This document shows positions 21,745-37,870 of a stretch of DNA of 64,000 bases, one piece after another. Numbering within the stretch: the stretch's first letter is position 1; each line of letters starts with the position of its first letter. The DNA is from Muscardinus avellanarius (taxonomy: Eukaryota; Chordata; Mammalia; Rodentia; Gliridae). The notes under the pieces are model-generated. The model saw only the letters and a list, made by a program, of their open reading frames with translations, did not search any database and had not been told where the DNA came from. The translations under genes were made by a program, and so were the position numbers. Location: NCBI GenBank assembly GCA_963383645.1, contig OY726567.1, positions 68,017,575 to 68,081,574 of the forward strand. Direction: 5' to 3'.

Positions 21745-21882
21745 CCTCCTCCTCCTCCTCTTCTCCTTCTCCTTCTCCTTCTTCTTCTTCTTCTTCTTCT
21801 TCTTCTTCTTCTTCTTCTTCTTCTTCTTCTTCTTCTTCTTCTTCTTCTTCTTTCTTCTTCTTCTTCTTCGTCTTCTCATTAT
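21745..21882. repeat. Long (CTT)n/(GAA)n tract
   Basis: About 135 bp of CTT repeats flanked by CTC-rich imperfect units. It is a pure pyrimidine/purine mirror repeat. Confidence 0.97.
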
Positions 21883-21889
21883 TATTATT

Positions 21890-22064
21890 ATTTGGTACTG
21901 AGTATTAAACTCAGGGCATTCTACCTTTGAGATACATCTCAAGTCCCTTTTAATTTTTTATTATTTTGAAACAGGGTCTTGCTAACTTACTGAGGCTGGC
22001 CTTGAGCCTTTGATCTCAGCCTTCTAAGTACTGTAACTACAGGTATGTATTACCACATCTGGCT
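21890..22064 (-). mobile_element. B1-dID SINE, diverged
   Basis: Minus copy with both halves. The CTT tract lies at its 3' (tail) side, so the tract probably grew from the tail. Confidence 0.75.
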
Positions 22065-22146
22065 GTTAATGATATTTTAGATCCTTTGCATTTCCACATA
22101 AATTTTAGAATTGGTTTGTTGGTTTCTAAAAAATAGTCATGGGAGA

Positions 22147-22250
22147 CCGACACAGTGGCCCATATCTATACTTCTAGCTATTTGGGAGGCTAAGAAAAGA
22201 GGATTGTAAGTACAAGGCCAGCCTGGGCAACTTAGTGAGACCCCCCCCCC
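22147..22250 (+). mobile_element. B1-half SINE fragment
   Basis: Plus orientation, ending in a C9 run and then unrelated sequence (22251-22490, nothing recognised). Confidence 0.7.
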
Positions 22251-22494
22251 TTGCGAAGAAATTCCTAAGCCCTGACTGAAAGATGGAGTAACCAGGCAGA
22301 ACCCAAAACTCACCCCAAGTTACAGAGGCAGAGCATGACATGTTGGGCTGGCCAAGTGACTGCAGTCTGTAGAGTACAGGACAGAGAAGACTCAGCTGAG
22401 TACTGATCTGTATATGTATGCAGGAAGCCAAGGAGTACAGGTGAAGAACCAACTTGATGTGATTAGATGGAATACTTTAAAAAAGTAGAATGGT

Positions 22495-22686
22495 GCTAGG
22501 TATGGTGGTGCATGCTTGTAATCCCAGTGCTTGGAGGCTAAGACAGTAGGATCACAGGTTTGTGGCCAGCCTCAGCTACTTAGGGAGGTCCCCCACAACT
22601 TAGTAAAACCCTGTTTCAAAATAAAGACTTTAAAAAATGGGGCTGGGGATGTAGCTTGGAGATAGAATGCCCCTCGGTTCAGTCCT

Positions 22687-22730
<44 letters not shown>
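22495..22730 (+). mobile_element. B1-dID SINE with (CA)n tail
   Basis: Both halves present in plus orientation, tail converted to (CA)n at 22690-22728. Confidence 0.88.
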
Positions 22731-22732
<2 letters not shown>

Positions 22733-23898
22733 CACAGAATGGTTCTGCCTTTGTAGTGACTGGGGAATCAGTCTTAAATAAATGCTGCAGACTTCTGGGA
22801 AGATGGTGACCAAGAAAAGCAGCGTTCAAGAGTCCTGCTAAAACTTGATCTCTGTTGCCACAAAATCAGTGCTTTTCATAGCCAGAAAACACCATCAGCA
22901 GAGAAATAAAAAATGTAAACACAAGGGACAGAGAAAAAAAAGGCTAGAAGAACAACCAGAGACCAGAAATCAAGCCCACAATGTGGCAGCAGAGCTGCGC
23001 TGGCACCATCTTTCCTCACAGCACCAGGCTCTAGAGAGGAAAGGTAAACAAGGAGCTGAAGTGAGCAGCTTGGGATCATTTGGGTGTAATTCAGCAGTTC
23101 TTTCAGTGCAATGAATGTCTAAACTCCCAGTGGCCACTCATCATGCCTTCCAGGGACTCAAAACGGAGCTCAAAACCAGAAAAGAAATGCGCCAGCCTCA
23201 CGGCCAAGGGCATGACAGCGGTGCCATATTTCCAGCAGCTACAGCCTCATGGTCGAGGGCATAGCAGCAGCGCTGTATTGACAGCAGTGACAGCGAGTTC
23301 ACTGCGCCCTGCCACAGCTCCAGATCTGCGCGCACAATTAGTATGAGTGAAATTGCGGCCTCTAAAGGAGAAATATCTGTACTGCACTCCCAGGGACTTG
23401 CACAGCTTTGATAATCTCCTTGGGTCAGATATTTTGCAGTCCAACCCAGTGAAGCAGGAGCAGTGGCAGAGATACCACACCCTAGCTGCAGCTCCCCATG
23501 GGAAAATGCCCAGCCCGGCACCCCCACGGTCTCGTGCAGATTCGATTTACTTCCCGGGTATGAGACTTTGTGATACAACCCAGTAAAGGAGTAGTGGCGG
23601 CTGAGATTACAACAGACTTGAGATACAGAGCACCCTAAGTGAAGTTGTAGTGACCCAGGGAAGGCACAAAATTCTGAAATCATGGGAAACAGGAACAACA
23701 ATAGAACAATGAATGCCCACAACCCCATATTATCAGAACCTGATAACACAGAAATTCAGAGATCTCCAGAAGTTCAAATCAGGAATATAACTGTAGAAAT
23801 AATACAGGACTTTTGAAAAGAATTTAGAGAGAGTCTAAAAGAAATAAATCATTGAGGTAAAGGCCTCAATTCAAAGTATAAACAATCAATTAGACCAC

Positions 23899-24456
23899 AT
23901 GGAGAATAGAATCTCACTCCTAGAAGATGATCACTCCAAAAACGAATGCATAGTTTCTAATTTAGAAAAAAAAATCAGACAGCAGGAATCTGACATTGAA
24001 GAAATATGGGCCCATTTTAAGAGAGCTAACCTAAGAATAATTGGAATAGAGGAGGGAAAAGAAGGTGAAACCAAAGGGATTAATACTCTCTTCAAAGAAA
24101 TAATAGCAGAAAATTTTCCAAACATAGAGCAAGAGGTCAATACACAGGTCCAGGAAACTTATATAACTCCCTTTAGACAGAATCAGAGAAGAGGATCCCC
24201 ATGCCACATAATTGTCAAAATGACCAATGTGGAAGCCAAGCAGAGAATCTTAAAGGCAACAAATATAAAGGGCCAAGTGACATTCAGAGGCAAACCAATT
24301 AGAATCACTCCAGACTTCCCAAACCAAGTCATGAGAGCCAGAAGGGCTTGGAGTAACATATTCCAAACTCTGAAAAAAAACAACTTCCAGCCAAAAATTT
24401 CCTACCCAGCAAAACTTTCTATCAAATTAGATGGGGGAAATAAAAAGCTTCCATGA
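23899..24456 (+). pseudogene. L1 ORF1 remnant in copy A
   Basis: 185-residue open frame of ORF1p, the L1 RNA-binding chaperone. It covers the end of the coiled coil (MENRISLLEDDHSKNE), the RRM-like domain (IEEIWAHFKRANLRIIGIEEG) and the C-terminal domain (PNQVMRARRAWSNIFQTLKK). The N-terminal part upstream to about 23700 is in frame only after a stop near 23815, so the original start is lost. Confidence 0.85.
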
Positions 24457-25373
24457 CAAACAGAAACTGAAGGAATTTATGTCTTCAAAACCAGCGCTAG
24501 AGAAAATACTCAAAGAGATGAACTACAAAGAAGAAATAGGTAACACACACCAGAACCAGAGAAACAAGATTTCCATCCATCAGACAACTAAGCAAAGAAG
24601 AATATATTCATGTGTTTATAGGTTAAAATCTTTGGGGATTCATTATTTATTTCAGTCTTTTACCTATTTCTAAATTATATTGTTTGCTTTTATTGTTACT
24701 AACTTTTAGGATCTCTATTTGGAATATTAATATACCTTCAGATATAGCATTTGAAAATATTTTATCCCATTCTATCAGTAACTTTTAACTCTGTTTACAT
24801 TGTCTTTAGATGTACAATATTTTTTAGGAAGTTTGTTTATTATTTTGTTGTCTGTGCCTTTGAAATCATATCCAAGAAATCACTGCCAATTTCAATGTGA
24901 AGTGTTATGACCCAGGTTTTCTTCTAAAAGTTTTTAGTCTTAAGATTTACATTTAGGTCTTTTATCTACTTTGAGTTAATATTTGTATATGGTGTTAGAT
25001 AAGGGTCAAATTTTATTCTTTTTCATGTAATTATTAATTTTCAACAATATTTAGTGAAAAGATCATTTCCTTCACCAAATGTTCTTGGAAACTGTCAAAA
25101 ATGACTTGTATTTCTAGGCTTTTTATTTTACTCCACTGGTTTATATATCTGCCTTTATAGCAGTACTACACTGTTTCAATTATTGTAGCCCTATAAGGTT
25201 TGAAATCAGAAAATGTACATCTTCTAGTTTTGTTCTTTTTCAAGATTGTTTTGGGTATTTAGAGTTCATATTTCATGTTAGGATAGATTTTTTCTGGAAA
25301 AAAATGTATGACAGTTTTACCTTAAAAATAAATAAATATCCTCTGGTAAGAAAGAAAAAGAGAAAGAAAGAAA

Positions 25374-25375
25374 AA

Positions 25376-25406
<31 letters not shown>

Positions 25407-25408
25407 AT
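25374..25408. repeat. (AAAT)n microsatellite
   Basis: Tail of rearranged L1 copy A. Confidence 0.9.
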
Positions 25409-25549
25409 GTATGCTGCAATAGTCTTACCTAAGACGATTAGCATAAAGGCCTCAAAAGATCAGAGTTTGTATACATATTAAATATATAACAGAAAACAAT
25501 TCAGACTATCCACAAAAAATTATTCAGTATTAAAAAAAAAGGCAACATT

Positions 25550-25750
25550 AAGCCAGGCATGGTGGCGCATGCTTGTAATCCCCGCGCTTGGGAGGCAGAG
25601 ACAGGAGGATTGCACAGGGTCGAAGCCAGCCGCGCTGGCGTAGGAGACCCTGTTTCAAAAATATAAAATAGGTCTGAGAGTGTAGCCCAGAGGTAGAAGG
25701 GCTTCCAGGAACCCCAGTACCACCAAAAAAAAAAAAAAAAAAAAAAAAAA
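25550..25750 (+). mobile_element. Young B1-dID SINE
   Basis: Near-consensus plus copy (GGCATGGTGGCGCATGC start, CCCCAGTACCACC end) with an A tail of about 26 bases. Confidence 0.92.
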
Positions 25751-25804
25751 GGCTACATTAATGCCCAATCAATGGTATCAAAGGAGGTAGATTTTAGAGC
25801 AAAG

Positions 25805-26013
25805 AATATTCCCAGCAGGGTGTGGTGGCACACGCTTGTAATCCCAGTATTCGGGAAGCTGAGACAGGATAGTGGTTTGCACACAGCCTCAGCTACTACT
25901 TAGTGAGACCCTTTGCAATTCAGTGAGACCGTTTCAAAATAAACAATAAAAATAGGGCTGGGTTGTAGTTCAGAGGTAGAATGCCTCTGGGTTCCACCCC
26001 TAATACTGCAAAA

Positions 26014-26042
<29 letters not shown>
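25805..26042 (+). mobile_element. B1-dID SINE (older subfamily)
   Basis: Plus copy with both halves and a (CA)n then A-rich tail. Confidence 0.85.
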
Positions 26043-26045
<3 letters not shown>

Positions 26046-26567
26046 TAGGATATTCCCATAGAAAATGAAGGTCAAGATAACAAGAGATCAACTCATTAAG
26101 TAGACACAGAAATAGAAAATGTTTATTCACATAATAAAATTGTTTCAAAATACATCAAGAAAAACCTGAGAACTGTACAGAGAAATAGGTAGAGCTACTT
26201 TTATACTCAAATTTTTCAATAATTCTCTTCAATTAACTAGTGGAACCAAAACCAAAATACAAACATATCAGTATAGATATGGAAAACAGACAACATTATT
26301 AACCACCTTGACCTTTGACATTTTAGAACAAAAGTACAACATGTATTCATTTCAAGTGAACTTGCAGCACTTACCAGGAAGCCTCAATAAATGTAAATAG
26401 TCAAAATCTGAAGAAATGTACTTTGACTGCAATGAAATTAGAAATGACCAGAAATATAGAAAATCCTCAAATATTAGGAAACTAAAGTTCTGAAAAGAGC
26501 CATAACGTCAAAGAACAAATTTTTAAAGAAACTAAAACAGATTTTAAAATTTAAAATAAAAACATAG

Positions 26568-26785
26568 CTGGGCGTGGTGGCGCATGCTTGTAATCCCCAT
26601 GCTTGGGAGGTGGAGACAGGAGGATCATGCAGGTTCAAAGCCAGCCTTGCTGGTTTAAGAGACCCTGTTTCCAAATAAAATATAAAATAGGTCTGTGAGT
26701 GTAGCCCAGAGGTAAAAGGGTTCCATCCCCAGTACCACCAAAATAAATAAATAAATAAATAAATAAATAAATACATAAATAAAAG
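26568..26785 (+). mobile_element. Young B1-dID SINE with (AAAT)n tail
   Basis: Plus copy starting GCTGGGCGTGGTGGCGCATG, with tail (AAAT)n at 26741-26780. Confidence 0.9.
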
Positions 26786-26822
26786 AAAACATAATGTCAG
26801 ATTTTATGGGAAGCAACTTAAT

Positions 26823-26932
26823 TCTTTTTTTTTTTTTTTTTTGGTGGTACTTGGGGTGGAACCCAGAGGCTTTCTACCTCCAGGCTATACACCCAGACCT
26901 TTTTTAAATATTTTTTTTGGAAACAGTATGGG
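26823..26932 (-). mobile_element. ID-half SINE fragment
   Basis: T run, ID half and linker; the B1 half is missing, so the copy is 5'-truncated. Confidence 0.8.
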
Positions 26933-27039
26933 GCAAATGTTAGTATTATGCACTTACATTAGGAAAAAACATTAAATGAAGGACCGCTTTCATATATATC
27001 TTGGTCTGGGAATTTAATACCTCTGATTTTTATCCCAGC

Positions 27040-27170
27040 TGTTTCTACTTTTTATTTCGAAACAGGGTCTTTCTAAGCTGCTGATGCTGACCTCAAACCT
27101 GTGACCCTTCTGTCTTAGCCTCCCACATAATGGGATTACAGGCATGTGCTACCATGCCTGGCTTCCTTTT
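27040..27170 (-). mobile_element. B1-half SINE fragment
   Basis: Linker and B1 half in minus orientation, ending CCATGCCTGGC. Confidence 0.75.
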
Positions 27171-27859
27171 ATATTAAAAAGTAGCAAATGAAGAGAATGG
27201 AATCCAATAAAAACTAAAAGCAATAGTAGAGGCCAAACTTGGAAAGAAAAAGGAAATAGAAAAGAAAGAAATTAATGAAACCAAGTGCTTTCAGAAAACT
27301 GATGAAGTTGGTAAATCTTTATACAAATTGATCAAGAATAAAAAAGAATACTGCACAAACATTAAAAGTATCAGATAAGAAATAGCTTGACTACAGACTT
27401 TACATACAACTAGTAATAAAGGAATTTAAAAAGTCAATACTTATGTAAAATGTACAAACTCTTTAAAAGACATAATCCATTAAAGCTCATTCTAGACAGA
27501 AAGAATATCTATCCCTCTTATCTATCATGGAAATTAAACTTGTAGTTTAAAACTTTCCCACAAAACAAACTTCAGGGCAAGAAAGTTTCACTGGTGAATC
27601 TTCTGAGACATCTAAGGAGGAAATACTATCTCACAGATTCTTTCAGAAAATTGAAGAGCAAGGAATATTTTCCAATTTATTTTGTAAAGCCAACATTATG
27701 ATGAAACCAAAGCCAAACTATAATTTATTTTAGCAGAAAGTTAGAAACTAACACCCCTCATGAGTATAGATACAAAAAAACCCACCTTAGGCAATGTTGG
27801 TATAACATTGGAAAACTAGTTAATTCATCATTAAAAGACTAAAGGTAAAGAAAGACACA

Positions 27860-28490
27860 TATGATCACAGTCATCAATACCCAGGCAATCCCCCATAAGT
27901 CCTTACCTCCTTGTATTTTTAACCTCCCTATACTCCCTTCCACCTTTTATACCAGAACTAGTCAGTGTTACCTATAGAATGAATCAGAAATGATGGCACA
28001 GGGCTTCCAGGTTGAGATCCTGTAGATGGTTCCTTGGATTTCTCTTTAGATCACTTCCTTTAAAACTGTTTTTCCAGAGTGGAATACCCTCAGTGAAAAG
28101 CACAGATGAACTACTGACACACAGAACATGGACAAAAAATACACAGAAGTCAAGTACATCTGAATACAGACGGCACCATTCCATAAGCATAACATTTTAA
28201 GAAATTCAAAGAAACCTAAAGTGACAAATCATCACTTGGGGATACAAGATGGTGTGGAGAAAGTATAAACGTAATCAAGAAATTTTGGGCTTCATGGGTG
28301 AATATGTGAATAAAAGCTCATAAAGTTGTACATTATAAATATGCACAGTTAGTTGCAAAAAAGATTTAACAGCTTTAACAATGACCTTGGCCATAAAAGA
28401 AAGAGGTATGGGAGTCCCAAGAATTTCTGCAAACCCTCAATACAAGGTCACAGTGATGAAAACATGTAGCTACCCCTCCCTCCCCCCTTC
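27860..28490. other. Unique intergenic sequence
   Basis: No gene or repeat family recognised. Confidence 0.4.
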
Positions 28491-28491
28491 C

Positions 28492-28960
28492 TTCTTTTTT
28501 TTTTTTTTTGGTGGTACTGGGGTTCCTGGAAACCCTTCTACCTCCAGGCTATGCTCCCAGACCTATTTTTATACTTATTTGGAAACAGGGTCTCTTAAGC
28601 CAGCACAGCTGGCTTTGAACCTGTGCAATCCTCCTGTCTCCGCCTCCCAAGCGCGGGGATTACAAGCGTGCACCACCATGTCCGGCTTACTTCCTTCTTT
28701 TTTGTGGTACTAGGGATTGAACCCAGGGGTATTCTACCTCCTAGCTACACTTCCAGCCCCATTTTATTTTTTATCTTGAAATGGGTCTCACAAAGTTGCT
28801 GAATCTGGCTTCAAACTTGTGATCCCCCTGTCTCAGCCTCCCAAGTATTGAGATCACAAGTGTGCCCACCAAACCACAATTGTTTTTTTTGAGACAAAGC
28901 TCGCTATGCTTCCTTAGCCCCCTGAATGGCTGGGACTACAAGCACATCTGCACCCAGCTA
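28492..28960 (-). mobile_element. SINE cluster
   Basis: A young minus copy (about 28500-28686) is flanked by CTTCCTTCTTTT on both sides. Next comes an older minus copy (28698-28880), then a B1-half fragment (28885-28960). Confidence 0.82.
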
Positions 28961-30014
28961 TATGGATGCATTCTAGAAGGGTCATATTCCCTACAGCCAG
29001 CTGCAGTCTCCCAACTGTTAATCAGTGTTCTGTATCAATTGATCCTTTCCTGATTCTCTTTTGGGACACCAGTGACATCAGATAGCCAAATGACAGATTT
29101 TAAATCCCAAGGATCACATTCTCCTCAAAAGGGCTGGAGAATATAATATCCTCTGGAAACAAGGGACCCAATTAAAGCTGCTCTCAGATACACTAAAGGT
29201 TGTCACAGCAAATTCCCATTGCTCAGGGTGGCCTTGTTCACACACTCTTGGTATACAGACCACAAGATTGAGCCCATGCAGGCAATCATTCTTTCCTGGG
29301 AGACATAGGTAGCAACGCCAAGTCTGGCCACACTAGAATGGGAAATAACAGTCAGAGGCAGTCAGAACTCCCACAAAGTTCATCCCTTTAGGCCAATGAA
29401 GCCTAATCCTGTTCTCAGCCAACCCACAAAATAAACAGAATTTCCAAGATTAAAGGTAGTGTAGAAATTAAGGCATCTGTTGCAAAATCAGAACATGAAG
29501 GCCATCAATTTCAGGTTAGATGTCTTGGAGGCTATACCAATCTATCACAAGTGCTACATGAGATCAAAGTGTCCATGCAGAAGGGAAACCTGAACAAGCA
29601 TCCACCAGAATCCTCTGGCCCAAACTGGGTCAAATCTATGCTTAAGCTAGTCAGGAAGGGGCAAGAATAGTGAGGGTCTGCAACATTCTCAGGATACTGA
29701 TGACTAACTCTGAGAATCAGGTGTGCTTTTCAAAGAACACTGAAATCCACAAGGCAGGTCTCTTCCAGGGCAAAGAGAGATACCTGTCACAGGCACTGGC
29801 AATGATAGCATTCTGGTGACGGTCCCAGGGAGGTCAGAAAATACAAGGTACCTCCAGGAAGCTTCCCACATAGCTGACACTCAAGATTTCTCCAGGGTGG
29901 GTATCTCAATGTATGAGGTTCAACTTCTGGCTGATAGCTACACATAAGACCACCCTGAGCCTCTCTGGTGCCATTCATTATGATGAACAAGGAGATGGCA
30001 TAGTCCCTTCTGAC
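28961..30014 (-). other. Probable 3' UTR and downstream flank of ZNF772
   Basis: Repeat-poor sequence following the zinc-finger stop codon on the minus strand. I could not identify a convincing polyadenylation signal on that strand. Confidence 0.45.
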
Positions 30015-34775
<4,761 letters not shown>

Positions 34776-35135
34776 CTTCGGGCTTGTGGACTAGGGAAGG
34801 AGAGGGAACTAGAGCAGTGCTGAGGGTCCGCTCTTCAGAGCCCAGTCCAGGGGCTCTATGCCTCGGGCGAGGCCACTACCGAGCCTCAGACCCGCCTCTA
34901 TTTATGCAAAGTAACGCCTCCTCTCGCGTTTTCCTTTTCCTGTTACTACGGGTTTGACTTTGCGTTTCGGAGACAAGAGTCAGTAATCCAAAGCAAACAA
35001 GATGGCCGACGAGAAGGGAACAGGAAGTCCCGCCCTACGTCTTCCGCACTAAGGAAACGCCCCTTCCTGGGCCTTGATTGCTTGGAGCCGAGGATCTTGG
35101 GTAGTGTAGTTCCCATGGCACCAACCACGGCTAAT

Positions 35136-35828
35136 AGCTATGCGCGGGAACTAGAGTAAAGACCCAGCTATACCATCAGGGACTAATTAGGTCAAGTTTT
35201 GCTTTTTTTCTGAAAGGAGCTGTATCTATATTTCTGATGAGTGTATGCTGTAAATTATCACAGAACTATTTTGAGACATTAATTCGGCCTCCGTATGCAA
35301 AGAATGCTCACTATAAAAAATTAAAGAATTGAATGTCCTATGCTGTCCAGACTTCTACAGATGGAAGCTTATATTTATTATGGTATTTTCTATTACAGGA
35401 TACATTTATCCTGAATCCCTAGAGCTAGTTTTTAGAGCGTCAGCACTTTGGGTCTGGTACAAAAGAAAAAAACCCTCCAGACTCAGCCATTACGTGCTAC
35501 ATGGGATATTTGGTGGTCCTGAAGTATGTGGAAAATTCTTGTGTCTCTGGTTACCTCAGAAAATATTTCTCCTTTCATATTCTCCTGTCAGTGATTGTGT
35601 CAAACCCATAGTTTTCAAGATATTTGTACTTCATATGTAGAGATGTATTCAATAACTTTTAGTATTTTATAAATATCTGAAAAGATGGGTGATTTACCAA
35701 ATACTATTTGGCAATATAAAGAGCAAAATGAACAATTTCCATGCAGAAGAAATTGTGAAATTTCTAACATAGGAAAAATGTTAAAATTCTAACATCTAAC
35801 TAAATTTCTATACATGGGAGAGGACATG
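35136..35828. other. Unique sequence between the two KRAB genes
   Basis: A 103-residue open frame at 35329 has no family resemblance and is judged non-coding. Confidence 0.5.
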
Positions 35829-36005
35829 AATCCCGTGTGTGGCACATGCCTGTAATCCCCTACTTGAGAGGTTGAGACAGGAGGATCGCAGGTTCCAAGC
35901 CAGACACAGCAACTTAGTAAGGCTCTCTGCAACATAGGGAGACCTTGTGTCCAAATAAAAATTACAGCTGGGAGTGTAGCTCAGAGGTAGAATTCTTTTG
36001 AGCAG
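35829..36005 (+). mobile_element. B1-dID SINE (older subfamily)
   Basis: Plus copy with both halves; the extreme 3' end is replaced. Confidence 0.75.
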
Positions 36006-36339
36006 ATTCTTTTGAGTATCATAAAGTCTTGCTTTTGAGGAAGTTAAATTTATCAGTTTTTCTGTTGGAGTCTTGTTTTCTTGTTATATCTATTATGTAT
36101 ATGCTTCATATGATCACAAAGATTTTCTTCTTTTAGAAATTGGATGATTCATTTCATAAGTTTTGATTTTAAGCTATGACTCATTTCAAATTAATATTTT
36201 GAACAGAACAGTTTGGGGTGCAGAATTCTGATTCCACTTAATATATCAAAGCTTAAAATTACAGACACTACATCAAGGCATAATATGGTGAATATATTTA
36301 CTTTCTACTCGGAAATATAAGATTTAAAACTCGGATTGG

Positions 36340-36545
36340 GAGCCAGGTGTAGTGGCACACATTTGTAATCTCAGTATTTGGAGGGCTGAGACAGGAGGGT
36401 CACAGTTTTGTGACTAGTCTGTTACTTAGTGAGGCCCTCTGCAACTTAGTAAGACCCTGTTTCAAAATAAAAAAAAATAAAGTAGGGCTGGAGGTGTAGC
36501 TTGGAGGTTGAATGCCCCTGGATTCAACCCCCGAGGCCAAAACAA
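36340..36545 (+). mobile_element. B1-dID SINE (older subfamily)
   Basis: Plus copy starting AGCCAGGTGTAGTGGCACAC, with linker AAAAAAAATAAAG and an ID half. Confidence 0.85.
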
Positions 36546-36579
36546 ACTTTATACAAATATATGGTACATTTATTTGTTT

Positions 36580-36996
36580 GTTTGTTTTGGCATTGAGGAT
36601 TGAACCCAGGGCATTCTATCTCCCAGCTATAATCCTAGTCTGATTTTATTTTTTATTTTGAAACAGGGTCTTGCTAGGTTGATGAGGGTCTCACTACTTG
36701 CTGAGGCTATCGTCAAACCTGCAAAACTCCCATCTCAGCCTCCCAAGTACTGGGATTACAGGCATGTGCCACCATGCCTGGATATATATAAATTTTTAGG
36801 TCTGGGGATGAAACCCAGGGGCATTTGACCTCCGAGCTACACCATCTGCCCTGTTTTTTATTCTTTTTATTTTTGAAACAAGGTCTCACTAAGTTACGAA
36901 GGGTCTCACTAAATAGCTGAGAATGTCCACAAACTGCAATCCTCCAGTCTCAGCTTGCCGAATGCTGGGATTACAAGCATGCACCACCATGCCTGG
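36580..36996 (-). mobile_element. Two adjacent minus-strand SINEs
   Basis: An older-type copy (36585-36781) is followed by a CGGGTCTGG-type copy (36797-36996). Confidence 0.85.
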
Positions 36997-37104
36997 GTGG
37001 TTTTTTAAAAATTAATCTACAGTTTCTTACAAAAAATCTGGAACATATTAATGGATTAACAAACTATGGCACATGCATAAAATGCTACTTAGAAGTATAA
37101 ATGA

Positions 37105-37465
37105 AGCCAAGTGTGGTGGTGCAAGCTAGTTATCCTAGCACTTGGGAGGCAGAGACAGGAGGATCCGGGTTCGTGGCCAGCCTCAGCTACTTAGTAAGAC
37201 CCTGTATCAAAATAAAGAATAAAAAATCAGCTGGGGCACGGCGTGGTGGCACATGCTTGTTATCCCTGCACTTGTGAGGCAGAGACAGGAGGATTACACA
37301 GGTTCAAAGCCAGCTGGCTTAAGAGGCCGTGTTTCCAAATAAAAATAGGTATAGGAGTGTAGCCTGGAGGTAGAAGGGTTCCATCTCCAGTACCACCACA
37401 AAAAAAAAAAAAAAAAAAAAGGCTGGGAGTGTAGCTCAGAAGTAAAATGCCCCTGGGATATAAGA
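37105..37465 (+). mobile_element. Older SINE split by a young SINE
   Basis: The outer B1 half and linker are at 37105-37230 and its ID half at 37421-37462. The inner young plus-strand copy (37232-37420) ends in an A tail of about 21 bases. Insertion is at the linker. Confidence 0.87.
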
Positions 37466-37854
37466 CAAACCAAAGGTGAACCACAAATGCATCATCCTAA
37501 ACGGATGGCACAGATTGGAAAGGCTGCAAGAAGTTGAATTCCATTTACATGACCCTAGAAAAGTGTGTCTATAAAACTTCAAGAACAGAGATTATATCTA
37601 TGGTTGCCAGGGGTCAGGAATAGGAGGAAGAACAGTATCACAAGAGAAGAGGCAGCTGAGAACTGAGCACTGAATGCATAATTACACCCAATTCCTCATG
37701 TCACTTCTTTCCTCATCCTTTGCCTCAGCTATTATATTTCAGAGACATACTTTTTGTTACTCCGACTCACCAGGTTTTTTTTTATTTCTTACCTGGTGTC
37801 TTTAGCACATACTTTATCTTTAATATTATTAGACATGGCTCTCCTATGGCTTAT

Positions 37855-37870
37855 TCCTTTTGATTTTCTT
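37855..37870. repeat. Target duplication of L1 copy B, left
   Basis: TCCTTTTGATTTTCTT, identical to 40692-40707. Confidence 0.92.

Larger units (their letters stand above)
22790..25410 (+). mobile_element. Rearranged L1, copy A (ORF1 plus inverted ORF2 piece)
   Basis: Starts with the L1 5' end (GACTTCTGGGAAGATGG), then a 5' UTR of about 900 bp and ORF1 (about 23700-24460). Near 24630 it switches to an ORF2 C-terminal region in reverse orientation (about 24640-25330), then a GAAAG/AAATA-rich tail. ATGCTGCA at 22782-22789 and 25411-25418 may be the target duplication. The same order, including the junction, occurs in inverted copy B at 37871-40691, but the flanks differ. Copy A lacks the L1 3' UTR that copy B has. 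Confidence 0.8.
26050..27860 (+). mobile_element. Old L1 ORF2 remnant
   Basis: Plus-strand sequence resembles L1 ORF2 from the endonuclease/RT border (about 26140-26560) to the RT fingers and palm (about 27180-27850). Recognisable words include AATGAAACCAAGTGCTTTC and the TCTCACAGATTCTTTCAGAA region. It is full of stops and indels, and SINEs interrupt it at 26568-26780, 26823-26930 and 27040-27170. Confidence 0.6.

Noticed and set aside
21682..21942. Lysine/arginine-rich open frame
   Set aside because: Translation of the (CTT)n tract.
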